Below are positions 5,927 to 16,600 of a stretch of 26,562 bases of DNA, in pieces. Location of the stretch: assembly GCA_001563325.1 (NCBI GenBank), contig LRSK01000014.1:1-26562 (forward strand), given 5' to 3'. Source of the stretch: Candidatus Thorarchaeota archaeon SMTZ1-83 (GTDB lineage: Archaea; Asgardarchaeota; Thorarchaeia; Thorarchaeales; Thorarchaeaceae). The notes under the pieces are model-generated. The model saw only the letters and a list, made by a program, of their open reading frames with translations. It was not told the DNA's origin and did not search any database. How positions within the stretch are numbered: position 1 is the stretch's first letter; each line of letters begins with the position of its first letter. Position numbers and translations under genes: made by a program.

Positions 5927-8900
5927 ATGACAAGCAGAAGTACACAGGGAAAGGTCCGGGACTTCGAAGCCACAACGGAGGACGCAGCTCGGCTGGCCGA
6001 ATGTTTCAACTCATTCGACGATTCCGACAGCTGGCCAGGTGGTTTCACTCACGGCAATCCATATACTGCCGAACGAGTACTGGATGAGAAGAAGAAGCGC
6101 AAGACCTTCAGAGTATTGGTTGCGTACTCGGGCGACAATATCGTTGGCACCTGTGACATAGCTGAGTCCATGATGGACAAGAACGCCGCATACGTTGGCG
6201 TCCTGGGTGTCAATCCAGCATACCAAGGACAGGGCTTCGGCAAAGCGCTCCTGATTGAAGGGACCAATACTTCTGCGGAAGTCGGGTGCAGAAGACTTGA
6301 CCTCCACACATGGGGCGGCAATCTCAAAGCGATGCCGCTCTACAAGAGAGTAGGCTTCAACTGGGTACCAGGAACAAGGGTGCTGATGGAGTCCTTTGTT
6401 CCAGGTATCATCTCCAATCCAGTGTTCAAGGAGTTCTTCGACAAATACGATTGGTATGATACTCTCACACGCGAGATACGACAAGAGATTGATGACTTGG
6501 TGGAAGACAATGTTGGAGTCTACAAGTACCATTTCAAAGGCGACAATGAAGATTACTTAGACGTGACCGTTGACCGTGAAGCAAAAGGAATCTGTGGATT
6601 TAGCATGGGTCTTCGGGGGGCGGTCATCTCTGTGACCATTACTCCTCAGTCTCACTCTGGCTACATAGGTTATGATGCAGTCCCGTTTGCAGTCCGAGTG
6701 GAGAACGGGACCTCCGCTGACCTGCCCTTCTCACTCAAGGCCAGGGGATTCCCTCACTTCAAGACCCGCTTGGAGAGTCCAGCTTCCGGAGTCCTATCTC
6801 CCGGTGAAATGACGGATATCAAAGGTGCTTACTCCATCACTACCGGGGCCGACCATCTGGATAGGGAAATGATTCCGGATACAAAGGTGGAAACTCAGAC
6901 TGAATGGTCATTGACCCTGGGCGGCAAGACGATGCACCTCTACAGCGGACTAGTTCCGAGGGACCTCCTGAAGGTAACTTCAGGACCTAGGCACCCCACT
7001 CTTTCGCCAAGTGAATCGAAGTCAGTCCAGATCTACGTTTCCAACAATGCCGAAGAGGTAATCAAAGGAGAGTTGGAGGTCGCGGGCAGCGATGATGTAA
7101 TTGTAGGGAACCTCAAATCTCAGTTCACTTTGGAGCCGAAGGGTCTGGACTCCATGCCTGTTGAAGTCACGGCTCGGAATACTGATGGTAGTTCTCTCTT
7201 GTCCTTGGATATAGCGGTCTATGTGATCAAGGACTCGGAGAGAATCCCAGTGAAGAAGCAGAAACTAGAGATTCCGGTTCTCGGTGCTGCAAGTGCGCTT
7301 GTCTATGAGGACCTAAACAACATGATAGTCTTAGAAACGGAGAGTATCCGACTTGCTCTCAGAAAGACTCCTCCAATGATAGCATCCGAGATGGAATACA
7401 AGACTCTGGGAAGGGCGATGAGTGGCTGGTTCCTGTGGTCGGAAGTTGGTTATCCTTTCCCAGAAGAAGGCAGTGAGTGGAGCCGCAGGAAGTTCAAAGT
7501 CACTCTGACAAACAGCGATACATACGCAGAAGCGCGATTTGAGGGTGACTCCGAAGAGCGTCCAGGGCTAAGGCTGTTCCTGATTTACCGCATCTTTCCC
7601 GGGCGGAACTACATTGAACTCTCAACACGGATGGAGAACCACGGTTCTGAGAAGATCAAGAATCTTGGAATCGTAACCAAAGGATGGATCGATCCAAGAA
7701 TGCAGGCTCTGTATGCACCCATACGTGAAGAGATCTATCTTCTCGAATCGGTTGATTGGTCCGGATTCGAGCAGCTTCCAAAGAAACCTGATGAGTATCA
7801 CGAACCGTGGATTGCGCTGACAGGTCATGATGAGAGGGGGCTCATGGGGTACATCTGGAATCAGGATGGAATCACAGAAGTCAGCCCGAGGAGAAAATGG
7901 TCAATGACCGAAACAGAGTACAAGCTGTCAGACCTTTCCCCAGGCGAGGCTGAGGAGAAGACTCTATTGTGGTGGGTCATAGGTAGCGGTAGCTGGAGGG
8001 AGGTTCGTTCACTTTGGGCCAGACTATCTGGCAATTCCATCAAAGAGATGGAACCGGTTTCTTTGAGGTCCGACCTAGATGTGGACCTACGACCAAGAAC
8101 TAGCGTCATCTCTTCTCCGACTGGCACCCCAGTGCTTGTGGACTCAAGGAGGGACAACAAGATGGAGCTGTGTCTTAGGATTGCGCATGGGAATCCAGTT
8201 TCGACATCCATTGTTCTGCAGATGCCTGAAGGGCTTCTTGTGGATGGTAAGAAGGAAGCGCACTTTGAAGCGAGTGACATCATGCTAGGAAACCCGTTCA
8301 TAGTTCCGGTTTCCATTTCCGTCGCCAAGAGTGATGGTTGGCTCCACAAGAGTGGTGAAGTGCGACTCCAGTTCAACAAGCGAAATGCCATCATTCCGCT
8401 GACGTTCGTGACTTACGACTCGGGGTGCGATGCAGTGCGTGAGTCCACGGATGTTGAAGGTATGGACCTCCACACGCTAGGTGCCGGTGGTGTCACTATG
8501 TCCGTTTCTGCAGGCTACGCTGGCAGTCTTGTGAAGTTCGGCCCTGAGAATCAGAGAAGTGTCTTCTACGACACTTTCCCAAGAGCTGAACCTTTCATAT
8601 GGTGGGACCGCTTCTTTACCGGACTCATCCCAATCGCTGCTGGCTGGGGGGTCTGGGACTGGGAGAGTTCCCTGCCGAAAGAGAGGTGGAGGCTGTCTGA
8701 GAAGGATGTGAGCCCATGGAAAGGGTTTGAGGTCACTTCCGAGTTCTGTCATAGTCCTGGTCTGAAAGAGCTGTATTTTCGAGCCAGCTACATGATTCTT
8801 CCAGGTGTGCCAATTCTCCGTGCAGAGATATCGGCTGAGAACAGAAGCACAGAATGGAAGAGATTCTCCCTTGGCTTCGCCGGTGTCCCGCGCCTTGGTG

Positions 8901-9235
8901 GGAAGGAAGTGAGCAATGTACACACAGTCATCAACGGCAAACGAATCTTTCATCAACCAACGAACGATGAGACTGAGGTTGCTGTTGACCCTGAAGATAA
9001 CTGGGTGGTATATGAAGAGCCCACGTCAGGTCAGGCGCTAGGGGTTTCAGTGGCATGCAAAACGAGAGATATCCTTGAGCTTCGTACCTTGTCAGAGAAT
9101 GCTCAGTTAGTTACCATTAGTGACTGGCGCGAACTGGACCCCGGTGAGAAGACCACAATCGTCGCTTACTTAGTGCTAACCTCGGACCCAGAAACCATGA
9201 TTCGATTGAAGTATATGCCTGAGAAGATTGACTGA
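5927..9235 (+). CDS. GNAT N-acetyltransferase fused to large beta-sandwich (carbohydrate-enzyme-like) region
   Basis: The protein has 1102 residues and no signal peptide or membrane helix. Residues about 8-155 form a GNAT domain: VLGVNPAYQGQGFGKALL (92-109) is the acetyl-CoA motif A with the Q-x-x-G-x-G pattern, and NLKAMPLYKRVGF (132-144) is the usual C-terminal motif. GNAT enzymes move acetyl from acetyl-CoA to amines. The remaining roughly 940 residues are beta-rich with repeated Ig/NEW3-like stretches. A Trp-rich central part (RLFLIYRIFPGRNYIELSTR, about 560-600) resembles the galactose-mutarotase/supersandwich modules that accompany glycosidases. No catalytic acid motif is evident. I infer a cytosolic protein that recognises sugars or glycoconjugates and may acetylate them. 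GNAT domains are normally about 150-200 residues alone, so this fusion is unusual. It ends 2 bp from the convergent TPR gene. Confidence 0.75.
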   Translation: MTSRSTQGKVRDFEATTEDAARLAECFNSFDDSDSWPGGFTHGNPYTAERVLDEKKKRKTFRVLVAYSGDNIVGTCDIAESMMDKNAAYVGVLGVNPAYQGQGFGKALLIEGTNTSAEVGCRRLDLHTWGGNLKAMPLYKRVGFNWVPGTRVLMESFVPGIISNPVFKEFFDKYDWYDTLTREIRQEIDDLVEDNVGVYKYHFKGDNEDYLDVTVDREAKGICGFSMGLRGAVISVTITPQSHSGYIGYDAVPFAVRVENGTSADLPFSLKARGFPHFKTRLESPASGVLSPGEMTDIKGAYSITTGADHLDREMIPDTKVETQTEWSLTLGGKTMHLYSGLVPRDLLKVTSGPRHPTLSPSESKSVQIYVSNNAEEVIKGELEVAGSDDVIVGNLKSQFTLEPKGLDSMPVEVTARNTDGSSLLSLDIAVYVIKDSERIPVKKQKLEIPVLGAASALVYEDLNNMIVLETESIRLALRKTPPMIASEMEYKTLGRAMSGWFLWSEVGYPFPEEGSEWSRRKFKVTLTNSDTYAEARFEGDSEERPGLRLFLIYRIFPGRNYIELSTRMENHGSEKIKNLGIVTKGWIDPRMQALYAPIREEIYLLESVDWSGFEQLPKKPDEYHEPWIALTGHDERGLMGYIWNQDGITEVSPRRKWSMTETEYKLSDLSPGEAEEKTLLWWVIGSGSWREVRSLWARLSGNSIKEMEPVSLRSDLDVDLRPRTSVISSPTGTPVLVDSRRDNKMELCLRIAHGNPVSTSIVLQMPEGLLVDGKKEAHFEASDIMLGNPFIVPVSISVAKSDGWLHKSGEVRLQFNKRNAIIPLTFVTYDSGCDAVRESTDVEGMDLHTLGAGGVTMSVSAGYAGSLVKFGPENQRSVFYDTFPRAEPFIWWDRFFTGLIPIAAGWGVWDWESSLPKERWRLSEKDVSPWKGFEVTSEFCHSPGLKELYFRASYMILPGVPILRAEISAENRSTEWKRFSLGFAGVPRLGGKEVSNVHTVINGKRIFHQPTNDETEVAVDPEDNWVVYEEPTSGQALGVSVACKTRDILELRTLSENAQLVTISDWRELDPGEKTTIVAYLVLTSDPETMIRLKYMPEKID

Positions 9236-9242
9236 AGTCAAT
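9227..9242. terminator. Palindrome containing both convergent stop codons
   Basis: ATTGACTGAAGTCAAT has perfect 7-bp arms around GA. The TGA of the plus-strand gene (9233-9235) and the TGA of the minus-strand gene (complement of 9238-9240) both lie in it, so each transcript carries the same small hairpin at its stop. It is too weak to be a sure terminator. Confidence 0.4.
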
Positions 9243-10524
9243 GGCTCCTAGATGACACTAACTCGTTCTTGCCAATTCGCTTTGCCTTGGCGTTGCATTC
9301 AGCAGCCTTTACTTCGTTGCCTTCCTGCTCAAAGAGTGAAGCTGCTATCTGCCAAGTGCGACGCGCCTCGGGAAATCGGTCCAGCTTCTCGAGACAGAGT
9401 GCTCTGTGATACAGATGTTCAGGGTTGCTTGGCTCAACTGAAAACGCGGCATCGAAGTCCACGAGTGCCTCGTCATATCTCTCCTGGGAGATATAGACAA
9501 GACCTCTGCGGTGAGCGACCTCCGCGTTGTCCGGTTTTAGGGCTAGGGCGGTGTTGAAGTACTCCAACGCAGTATTATCGTCATCCATGAGAAGGTGGAT
9601 GTCCCCATTCTTTGCCCATGCCTCGATGTTCTCGGGGTCTGCGTTGATTGCCTTCTGGTAGGCATTCTGAGACTGCTTGTAAGACTTCATTATCCTATGA
9701 ACATCGCCCTTCCGAATCCAGAGGTTCGCGTCATCAAACTTGACACTAACGGCCTTGTCATAGTAGAAGAGAGCCTGATTGTAGTCCTTCTGTGCAAAAG
9801 CCACGTCGCCCATCATTGAAATCGCATAGGGTTGCTCCGGATCTCTCTTGAGTACTCTTACGAGTGCTTGGTTTGCGTCTTCGTATTTCTCGGTTTCAAG
9901 ATACAGTGCCCCCAATTCCATGAGGGCAGGAATGAACTCCCCTTCGCTCTCAATGGCCTTGTTGAACCACGTAATCGCCCCCTCTCTCTTCCCTCTTTTC
10001 TTGAAGTAAAACCCCTTAGCCATCAATGCTCTGGGATGACGTGGGTTGAGCTTCAGGGCCGTTTCGACGCTCTTCAGCGCCTTCTCGTACTCCTCCAATT
10101 CCAACTGGGCCATGGACATGTAAATCAGCGCTCGAATATTCTCGCTGTCAATTGCTAGGGCGCTACCGAAACAACTCACGGCGTCTTTTGCAGCGCCTGC
10201 CATTAGATAGGCTAGACCCATGTGAACCCATGCGCCGACCTGTTCGCTGTTCAGACTCAGACAAATCTCGTACTGTATTATTGCCTTGCCATATACTCCC
10301 TCTGAGAGATGGAGGTCAGCCAGTGCCCGGAGGACCCCAGCAAGGCGAGGATCTCCCTTCAAGACTTCAATTGCGTTCACAAGCAAGGTTTCAAGCTCGT
10401 TCAATTCCTTTCGATGCACGGAAAGGAGCCCTCTCGGACGGATGAGCTCTGGGTCGATCTCGTTCGGGACGCCCACGTTTATCAGTTTCTCTTCGATCGC
10501 ACCGATCAGGTCTTCCGGCTCCAT
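9238..10524 (-). CDS. TPR-repeat scaffold protein (ten repeats)
   Basis: This is a 428-residue soluble protein. After about 60 helical residues, ten contiguous 34-residue tetratricopeptide repeats run from about 62 to 401. They show the usual W/L-G-Y-A-F-A-P positions, for example GAWVHMGLAYLMAGAAKDA, ALKLNPRHPRALMAKGFYF and NIEAWAKNGDIHLLM. A short Lys-rich tail follows. TPR arrays form a right-handed superhelix that binds peptide partners, so this is a scaffold or adaptor; its partner is not visible. The ATG at 10524 follows AGGAG with 9 nt spacing and a TATA box about 48 nt upstream, so the gene has its own promoter. It is convergent with the GNAT-fusion gene. Confidence 0.9.
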   Translation of the reverse strand: MEPEDLIGAIEEKLINVGVPNEIDPELIRPRGLLSVHRKELNELETLLVNAIEVLKGDPRLAGVLRALADLHLSEGVYGKAIIQYEICLSLNSEQVGAWVHMGLAYLMAGAAKDAVSCFGSALAIDSENIRALIYMSMAQLELEEYEKALKSVETALKLNPRHPRALMAKGFYFKKRGKREGAITWFNKAIESEGEFIPALMELGALYLETEKYEDANQALVRVLKRDPEQPYAISMMGDVAFAQKDYNQALFYYDKAVSVKFDDANLWIRKGDVHRIMKSYKQSQNAYQKAINADPENIEAWAKNGDIHLLMDDDNTALEYFNTALALKPDNAEVAHRRGLVYISQERYDEALVDFDAAFSVEPSNPEHLYHRALCLEKLDRFPEARRTWQIAASLFEQEGNEVKAAECNAKAKRIGKNELVSSRSH

Positions 10525-10567
10525 GCCATAGTTCTCCTATAACCCTGGGACTATTGTTTCGGGGCCA

Positions 10568-10577
10568 CTTTAATAAG
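10568..10577 (-). promoter_or_regulatory. TATA box of TPR gene
   Basis: CTTATTAAAG on the minus strand is centred about 48 nt before the ATG at 10524, giving a leader of roughly 20-25 nt with an AGGAG site at 10538-10534. Confidence 0.5.
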
Positions 10578-10652
10578 CTGCGTAACAGGCGAGGTGCCTT
10601 GGAATCGAGGACTCCATTACACGAAGATTCAGCCAGATTAACTTTGGGGATA

Positions 10653-13600
10653 TTAGGCCACTATCTTGACTGGCTTGAGATTCACGATTCGATGTTCACC
10701 ATCAGCCGCGTCGTACTCAACCATGCCGACGAGTTCACCCTCGGCACCAGGCTGAAGCTCGAATTCTACCATCGCAACAGCCAAGTCGCCCGGTTCCACA
10801 GTTCCTACACTCTCACTCTTGATGGTTTCAGTGAGATCAGGAATTCCTAAGACAACCTGCACGTTACTCATCGGACTTCTGGAGTCGTTGCGAACAGCTA
10901 CTCCAAAGACGACCTTTCCATCACGGATCTTGTACTCAACAACCACATCCATTCCGGGCTCTAATCCGGGACTAGCAGGTTCGGCCCTTGTGACGTACTC
11001 CCTCTTGTATGTGCTCCTAACACGCCTGAAGATGACGACGCTCACCAGTGCCAAGATGAATAGACCTCCCATCGGAATCAGCCAATGGGTTCTTGGGTTG
11101 AAATCCATTGGGTCTGGCAAGGAGTCTCCATCAGTGTCTGCCTGAGTCGGTGAGGAACCATAGATAGCTACCTCCTCATAGTCTGTCCAACCATCAGAAT
11201 CTGTGTCCACACTCTTCAAATCAGTGCCGTACTTGAAGTGTTCCAGATCATCGGACAGGAGGTCTCCGTCTGTGTCGTTTGTAGTGGGATCACTGCCCAG
11301 CTGGAATATCTCGAGTCCATCTGCCAGTGTATCGTTGTCAGTGTCATCAAGCCATGGGTTTGTGAAATAGACGAGAATCTCATCGTAATCATTCACGAAG
11401 TCGAGGTCGACATCGGCATTGGTCGGATCTGAACCGTATACCATAACCTCATCGTAGTCGCTGAGGAGATCAGAATCAGTATCGGAGTTGTTACCCGAAG
11501 TGCCGTATATGAAAATCTCTTCATAGTCAAGAAGCAAGTCAGAGTCTGTGTCGTTGGTTAGAGGTGACGTGCCGTGTATGAGCAACTCCGCTCCGTCCAT
11601 GATTGTGTCCGAGTCTGTGTCTCTGTTGAGGGGGTCAGTTCCCAAGGCAATCTCATCACCGTCTTCAATATCGTCGTTGTCTGAGTCGGGGTCATTCGCC
11701 AAGGTTCCGTAGATTCTGAGCTCATCGATGTTGTTTATGGTATCACCGTCACTATCCCACAGTGAATCAAGTATACCTGCGTGAGTCATGTTCATAGTGG
11801 GATTCGTGCCCGTGAATCTCACTTCCTCATAGTCACTCAGCAGGTCTAGATCTGTATCATTCAACAAGGGATTCGACCCATAGTCCAATACCTCTTCAGC
11901 ATCTTCAAGCAGGTCCCCGTCTGAGTCTTTTAGAAGAGGATCTGTGAAGTACTCCTCGACCTCTTCCCAGTCGTCTAGAAGGTCGCCATCAGTATCGACC
12001 TTCAACGGATTCGTGCCAAGGGCAATCTCTTCGCCATTTGTGAGCCCTTCACCATCTTCATCGTCGTTGAAGTCTGAAATCATGTCACCGTCGCTGTCTC
12101 TTTTTCTAGGATCAGTCTTTGTCAAGAAGCATTCTTGGTAGTTTGTAAGAATATCTCGGTCCTCGTCGTCATTGCCGTCAATCTTACCGTCAGAGTCGGT
12201 GTCTGTTACTTGCGGATTGGTCTTTGTCAAGGTAAGTTCTTGCTTGTTGGTGAGGAGGTCGTCGTCCATGTCCCAGTCCGAATCAGAGGTTCCGTCACCT
12301 TTCGTGCTGTACAGAAGCGGATTCGTAAGAGTCTGGTTGTTCTCTTGGAAATCGGTAAGGCCGTCAGAATCAGAGTCTTTCTTTCGTGGATTGGTTCCCA
12401 GTATCACTTCTTGAGAGTCCAAGAGTGCATCCGAATCAGAATCTTCTTCTAGGGGGTCCGTATTGTAGACGTAGAGTTCCTCTCCATCAGTTAGCATATC
12501 GTCGTCAGTATCGGCATCAAGTGGGTTGGTTTCGAACACCTTAATCTCATCATAGTCAGTGACCATGTCGGAATCTGAGTCAGAGCTGTTCAGCAAAGTG
12601 TGCCAAGTCAGTGCTTCCTCGCCATCTACCAAGTGGTCACCGTCTGAGTCTTTACGGTTGGGATTGCTAGAGTAGCGAAATATCTCATCCCAGTCGCTGA
12701 GAGAGTCCGAATCAGAGTCACTCTTCAGCGGGTTTGTGTCGCTTGTCAGTATTTCATAGCCATCTCCAAGCATATCGCCATCGGTATCGAACATGGTGCA
12801 GTTGGTTTCATATTGATAAATCTCGTCGAAGTTGGTCAAACCATCAGCGTCGATGTCATCTAGGTCGTCTGGAATCGTATCTCCATCTGAGTCCGCAAGA
12901 TTCGGATCGGTGCCACTATTGAGCACCTCGTCGCTATCTGCAATATTGTCCTCATCAGTGTCTGGATTGAGAGGAGATGTACTGTAGATGTACAACTCAT
13001 CGTAGTCAGTAAGCGAATCGAAATCGGAGTCTGCATTCTCTGGGTCCGTTCCTTCGTCTATCTCTTCCTTGTCAAACAGACCGTCTCCGTCTATGTCCGG
13101 TTCAATTGGGTCTGTTCCATAGACCTGCCACTCTTCCCAATCGGATAGGCCGTCGGAGTCAGTATCATTGAGATTAGGAGACGTCCCGAGCTCTAGCTCT
13201 TTCTTGTCACTTATGAGGTCTCTATCTGTGTCCCATGAGTTGGGATCAGTACCATAGTCGTTCACCTCAGCGCCATCGGAGAGCTGATCACCATCTGAGT
13301 CCCACTGCATCGGAGACGTCAATGAGACGTAGATTTCGTAATAGTCAGAGAGGGCATCGGAGTCAGAGTCTGACCCCGTGGTGTCAGTGTTATATACCAT
13401 ATACTCAAGGTAGTCTGAAACACCGTCGTTGTCAGTGTCTTGATCGGTCGGTGATGAGCCCGCCATGTTGACCTCGATGCCGTCTAGAAGCATATCGCCA
13501 TCACTGTCATTGTTCGTGGCATTGGAATGATATCCGTAGATTTCAAGCCCATCCACCAATCCGTCTGCATCGTGGTCCAAATTGAAGTCCGAAGTCCCAT

Positions 13601-16600
13601 TGAGGTAGGTGCTCCATCTAGTAGCATTGGTGCCAATCACCTCAATCTCTACAAAGTCGTCCATTCCGTCGCCATCTGTGTCTTGGGCCGTCATATTGGT
13701 CCCGTAGTTCAATTCGTCAAAATCAGACAGACCGTCTCCATCTGAATCCTGTTTCAGCGGATTCGAACCATGGATGCTGACCTCTGCTCCATCTCCGATA
13801 TTGTCATTGTCAGAGTCGAAGTCACCTGGATTTGTGTCATAGATGTAGATTTCGTCCCCATTTGATAGGCCATCATAGTCTGAGTCAACAACATAGTCGC
13901 TGTGTGTTCCATTCGTCATTACTAGATTTGGATCTGTCAGGGTGAGTTCGACTTCTGTGTAGTCATCCAGCAAGTCGCCGTCTGTATCGTTAAGAAGGGG
14001 ATTAGTTGAGTATTCTAGTACTTCATCTCCGTCCAGAAGGAGATCTTGGTCCGTGTCGGCCTTGAGGGGATTCGTACCGAATATGTATTCATCACCATCA
14101 TCAAGATTATCCTCATCCGAGTCGGCGACAAGTGGACTTGTTTCCCATGGGTCGATGATGCCATCGGCATCCACGTCCTCGCCTTTTTCTCCGAGTAGTG
14201 GTTCATACATCCCATTTGAGTTGATGTCTTCCCAACCGTCGTAGAGACCATCATTATCAGTGTCTGGATTCGTAGCGTTTAGACCCAATTGAATCTCCAG
14301 TCCATCCCTGAGCCGATCATCATCAGTGTCCCAAAGAGTCACATTTGTACCATAGGTCCGGATTTCCTGCAGATTGGTCAGACCGTCCTGGTCTTCGTCA
14401 TCGTTACCGTCAATGATTCCATCATCGTCGTCGTCGTTGTCATTTGGATTGGTGTGAGTATCGTATACCTCTTCTCCATCAGTCAAGAGGTCACTGTCGG
14501 AATCTGGATTCAGAGGGTCGCAGTCGAATTGTGACTCCGCAAGATTGGTCAAATCATCATCATCGAGGTCCTCCTCCCAATCAAAGATTCCATCATCGTC
14601 AGTGTCATTGTAGAGCGGGTCGGTCTGTGTCATGAAGACCTCGAACCAATTACTTAGCGAATCCGTATCACTATCATATTCGTCATCACGCACTCCACCG
14701 TAAGTGTGGGAATTGAGCGGGTCAGTCGAGGTGACGTAGAGTTCAATCCCGTTGGGAAGACGGTCGCTGTCGAAGTCTTCATCGTAGTCACTTATCGAGT
14801 TGTCATTGGAGTCCTTATCATTGGGATTAGTGCCAAGGACGATGTACTCATCCCCATCCTTCAATCCCTCGCCGTCAGTGTCTGGTCTTCTTGGGTGTGT
14901 GTTTGAAACGTACAATTCAACATAATTCGTCAAGTCATCAAGGTCAAGATCTTCCAGATCATCGGTTATGGTGTCCCCGTCGGTATCGATGTTGTTTGGG
15001 TTTGTCCGGGTGAGATAGATCTCGTCGCCATTTGTCAAATTGTCAACGTCTAAATCCCAATCATAGTCGTTGACGACCGCATCGAAGGTGTTAGGATTCG
15101 TGGCGTTGAAACCTGCACTGAGATACTTGATTTCATCTGGATCCTTGATGCCATCAAAGTCTGTGTCCACTAAGGTGGCATTAGTTCCATAGACCAGTAT
15201 CTCCCGACCATCATCAATCGTGTCACCGTCAGTGTCGCTTCGTGTTGCATTCGTGTGGTGAGTGAAAACCTCATCAAAGTCCGATAGTAGGTCTAGGTCC
15301 GTATCTGCTGCATTTGGGTCTGTCTTGTGGGTCTTCACCTCTTCTCCATCACTCAGACCGTCAGCATCAGAATCACTGTTCAGTGGGTCTGTGTTGTATG
15401 TATTAATCTCCGCAAAGTCATTCAGAGTATCATAGTCTGAATCACTGTTGGTAACATTCGTTCCATATGTCACAAACTCTGCATAGTCGCTGAGAGAATC
15501 GTCATCAGTATCAGACTTTATGGGAGATGAACGGACTATCACTACCTCCTCCCAGTCCGTCAGCGAATCATCATCTGTGTCAGTATCGGTCGGAGAAGAC
15601 TTCCAGATCTTCACCTCGGGGCCATCCAAGAGACCGTCGTCATCAGAGTCGGCGTCGAGCGGATTCGAGCCTACCGAGATCTCCTTCCAGTTTGCCAAGT
15701 TGTCGGAATCCTCGTCGTCATAGAAGTCTTGTATGCCGTTGTTGTCTGTATCTACCTCATTGGGATCAGTCTTGGTGAGTCTGACCTCCTGGATGTTAGA
15801 AAGACCGTCTCCATCATTATCATCCTGACCATCATTGATATCATTGTCATCTGAATCAGCTTCGAGAGGGTCAGTCAGAGTGATGTTGTTCTCTTCATAG
15901 TCGGTAAGCGAATCTCGATCCGAGTCGGCTTCGTTAGGATTGGTGCCCAAGTATACTTCCTGCCAGTCTGTCAGCAAGTCGGAATCACTATCAGGATTAT
16001 TCGGGTCTGTTCCGTGAGACATTACCTCTGCGAAATCCGAAAGTCTATCGAGGTCCGAGTCCGTCGAAAGCGGGTCTGTTCCGTAATCCAGAATCTCCTG
16101 TCCGTCATCAAGCCTATCACCATCTGAGTCAGGATTGTCAAATGCCGTGCCCTCTATCAGCCTCTCTCGAGCATCAGCCAATGCGTCACTATCGGTATCG
16201 AGGCCGAAGACTGCTAGCAGTCCTGTGTTTGACCCTACGCAGAACTCATTCTGTCCATCATTGTCCAGATCGCCCACTTGGAGTACTCCTGCAAACCCAA
16301 TGACTCCGGTCTGCGAAATCAAGCGGCCTGAGGAGTTAAAGAGGGAAATAGTCCCTCCATTATCGCCTGAAAGAATCTGATTGTCTGTCAGTGGTCCTAC
16401 GTAGGCCAGTTCCACTGCGGAAACCACGCCGCCAAGAGTCTTGTTCCACAATAAGTGACCAGTGGAATTGAAAACATGAAGTCCATTCCCTGAGGTCCCA
16501 ATTGCGAGCTCCGGCCAGCCGCCTGAAACCAGGTTCCCTGTGGCAATGGAGTGAATTCGGTCGTCCAGACTGATGTTGTACAAGGAAATCCCCCCGTACG

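Noticed and set aside
11110..16205. Regular short repeats on the plus strand that could suggest CRISPR or satellite DNA
   Set aside because: They are the antisense view of an uninterrupted coding frame of TSP3 units; repeats are degenerate and there are no unique spacers.
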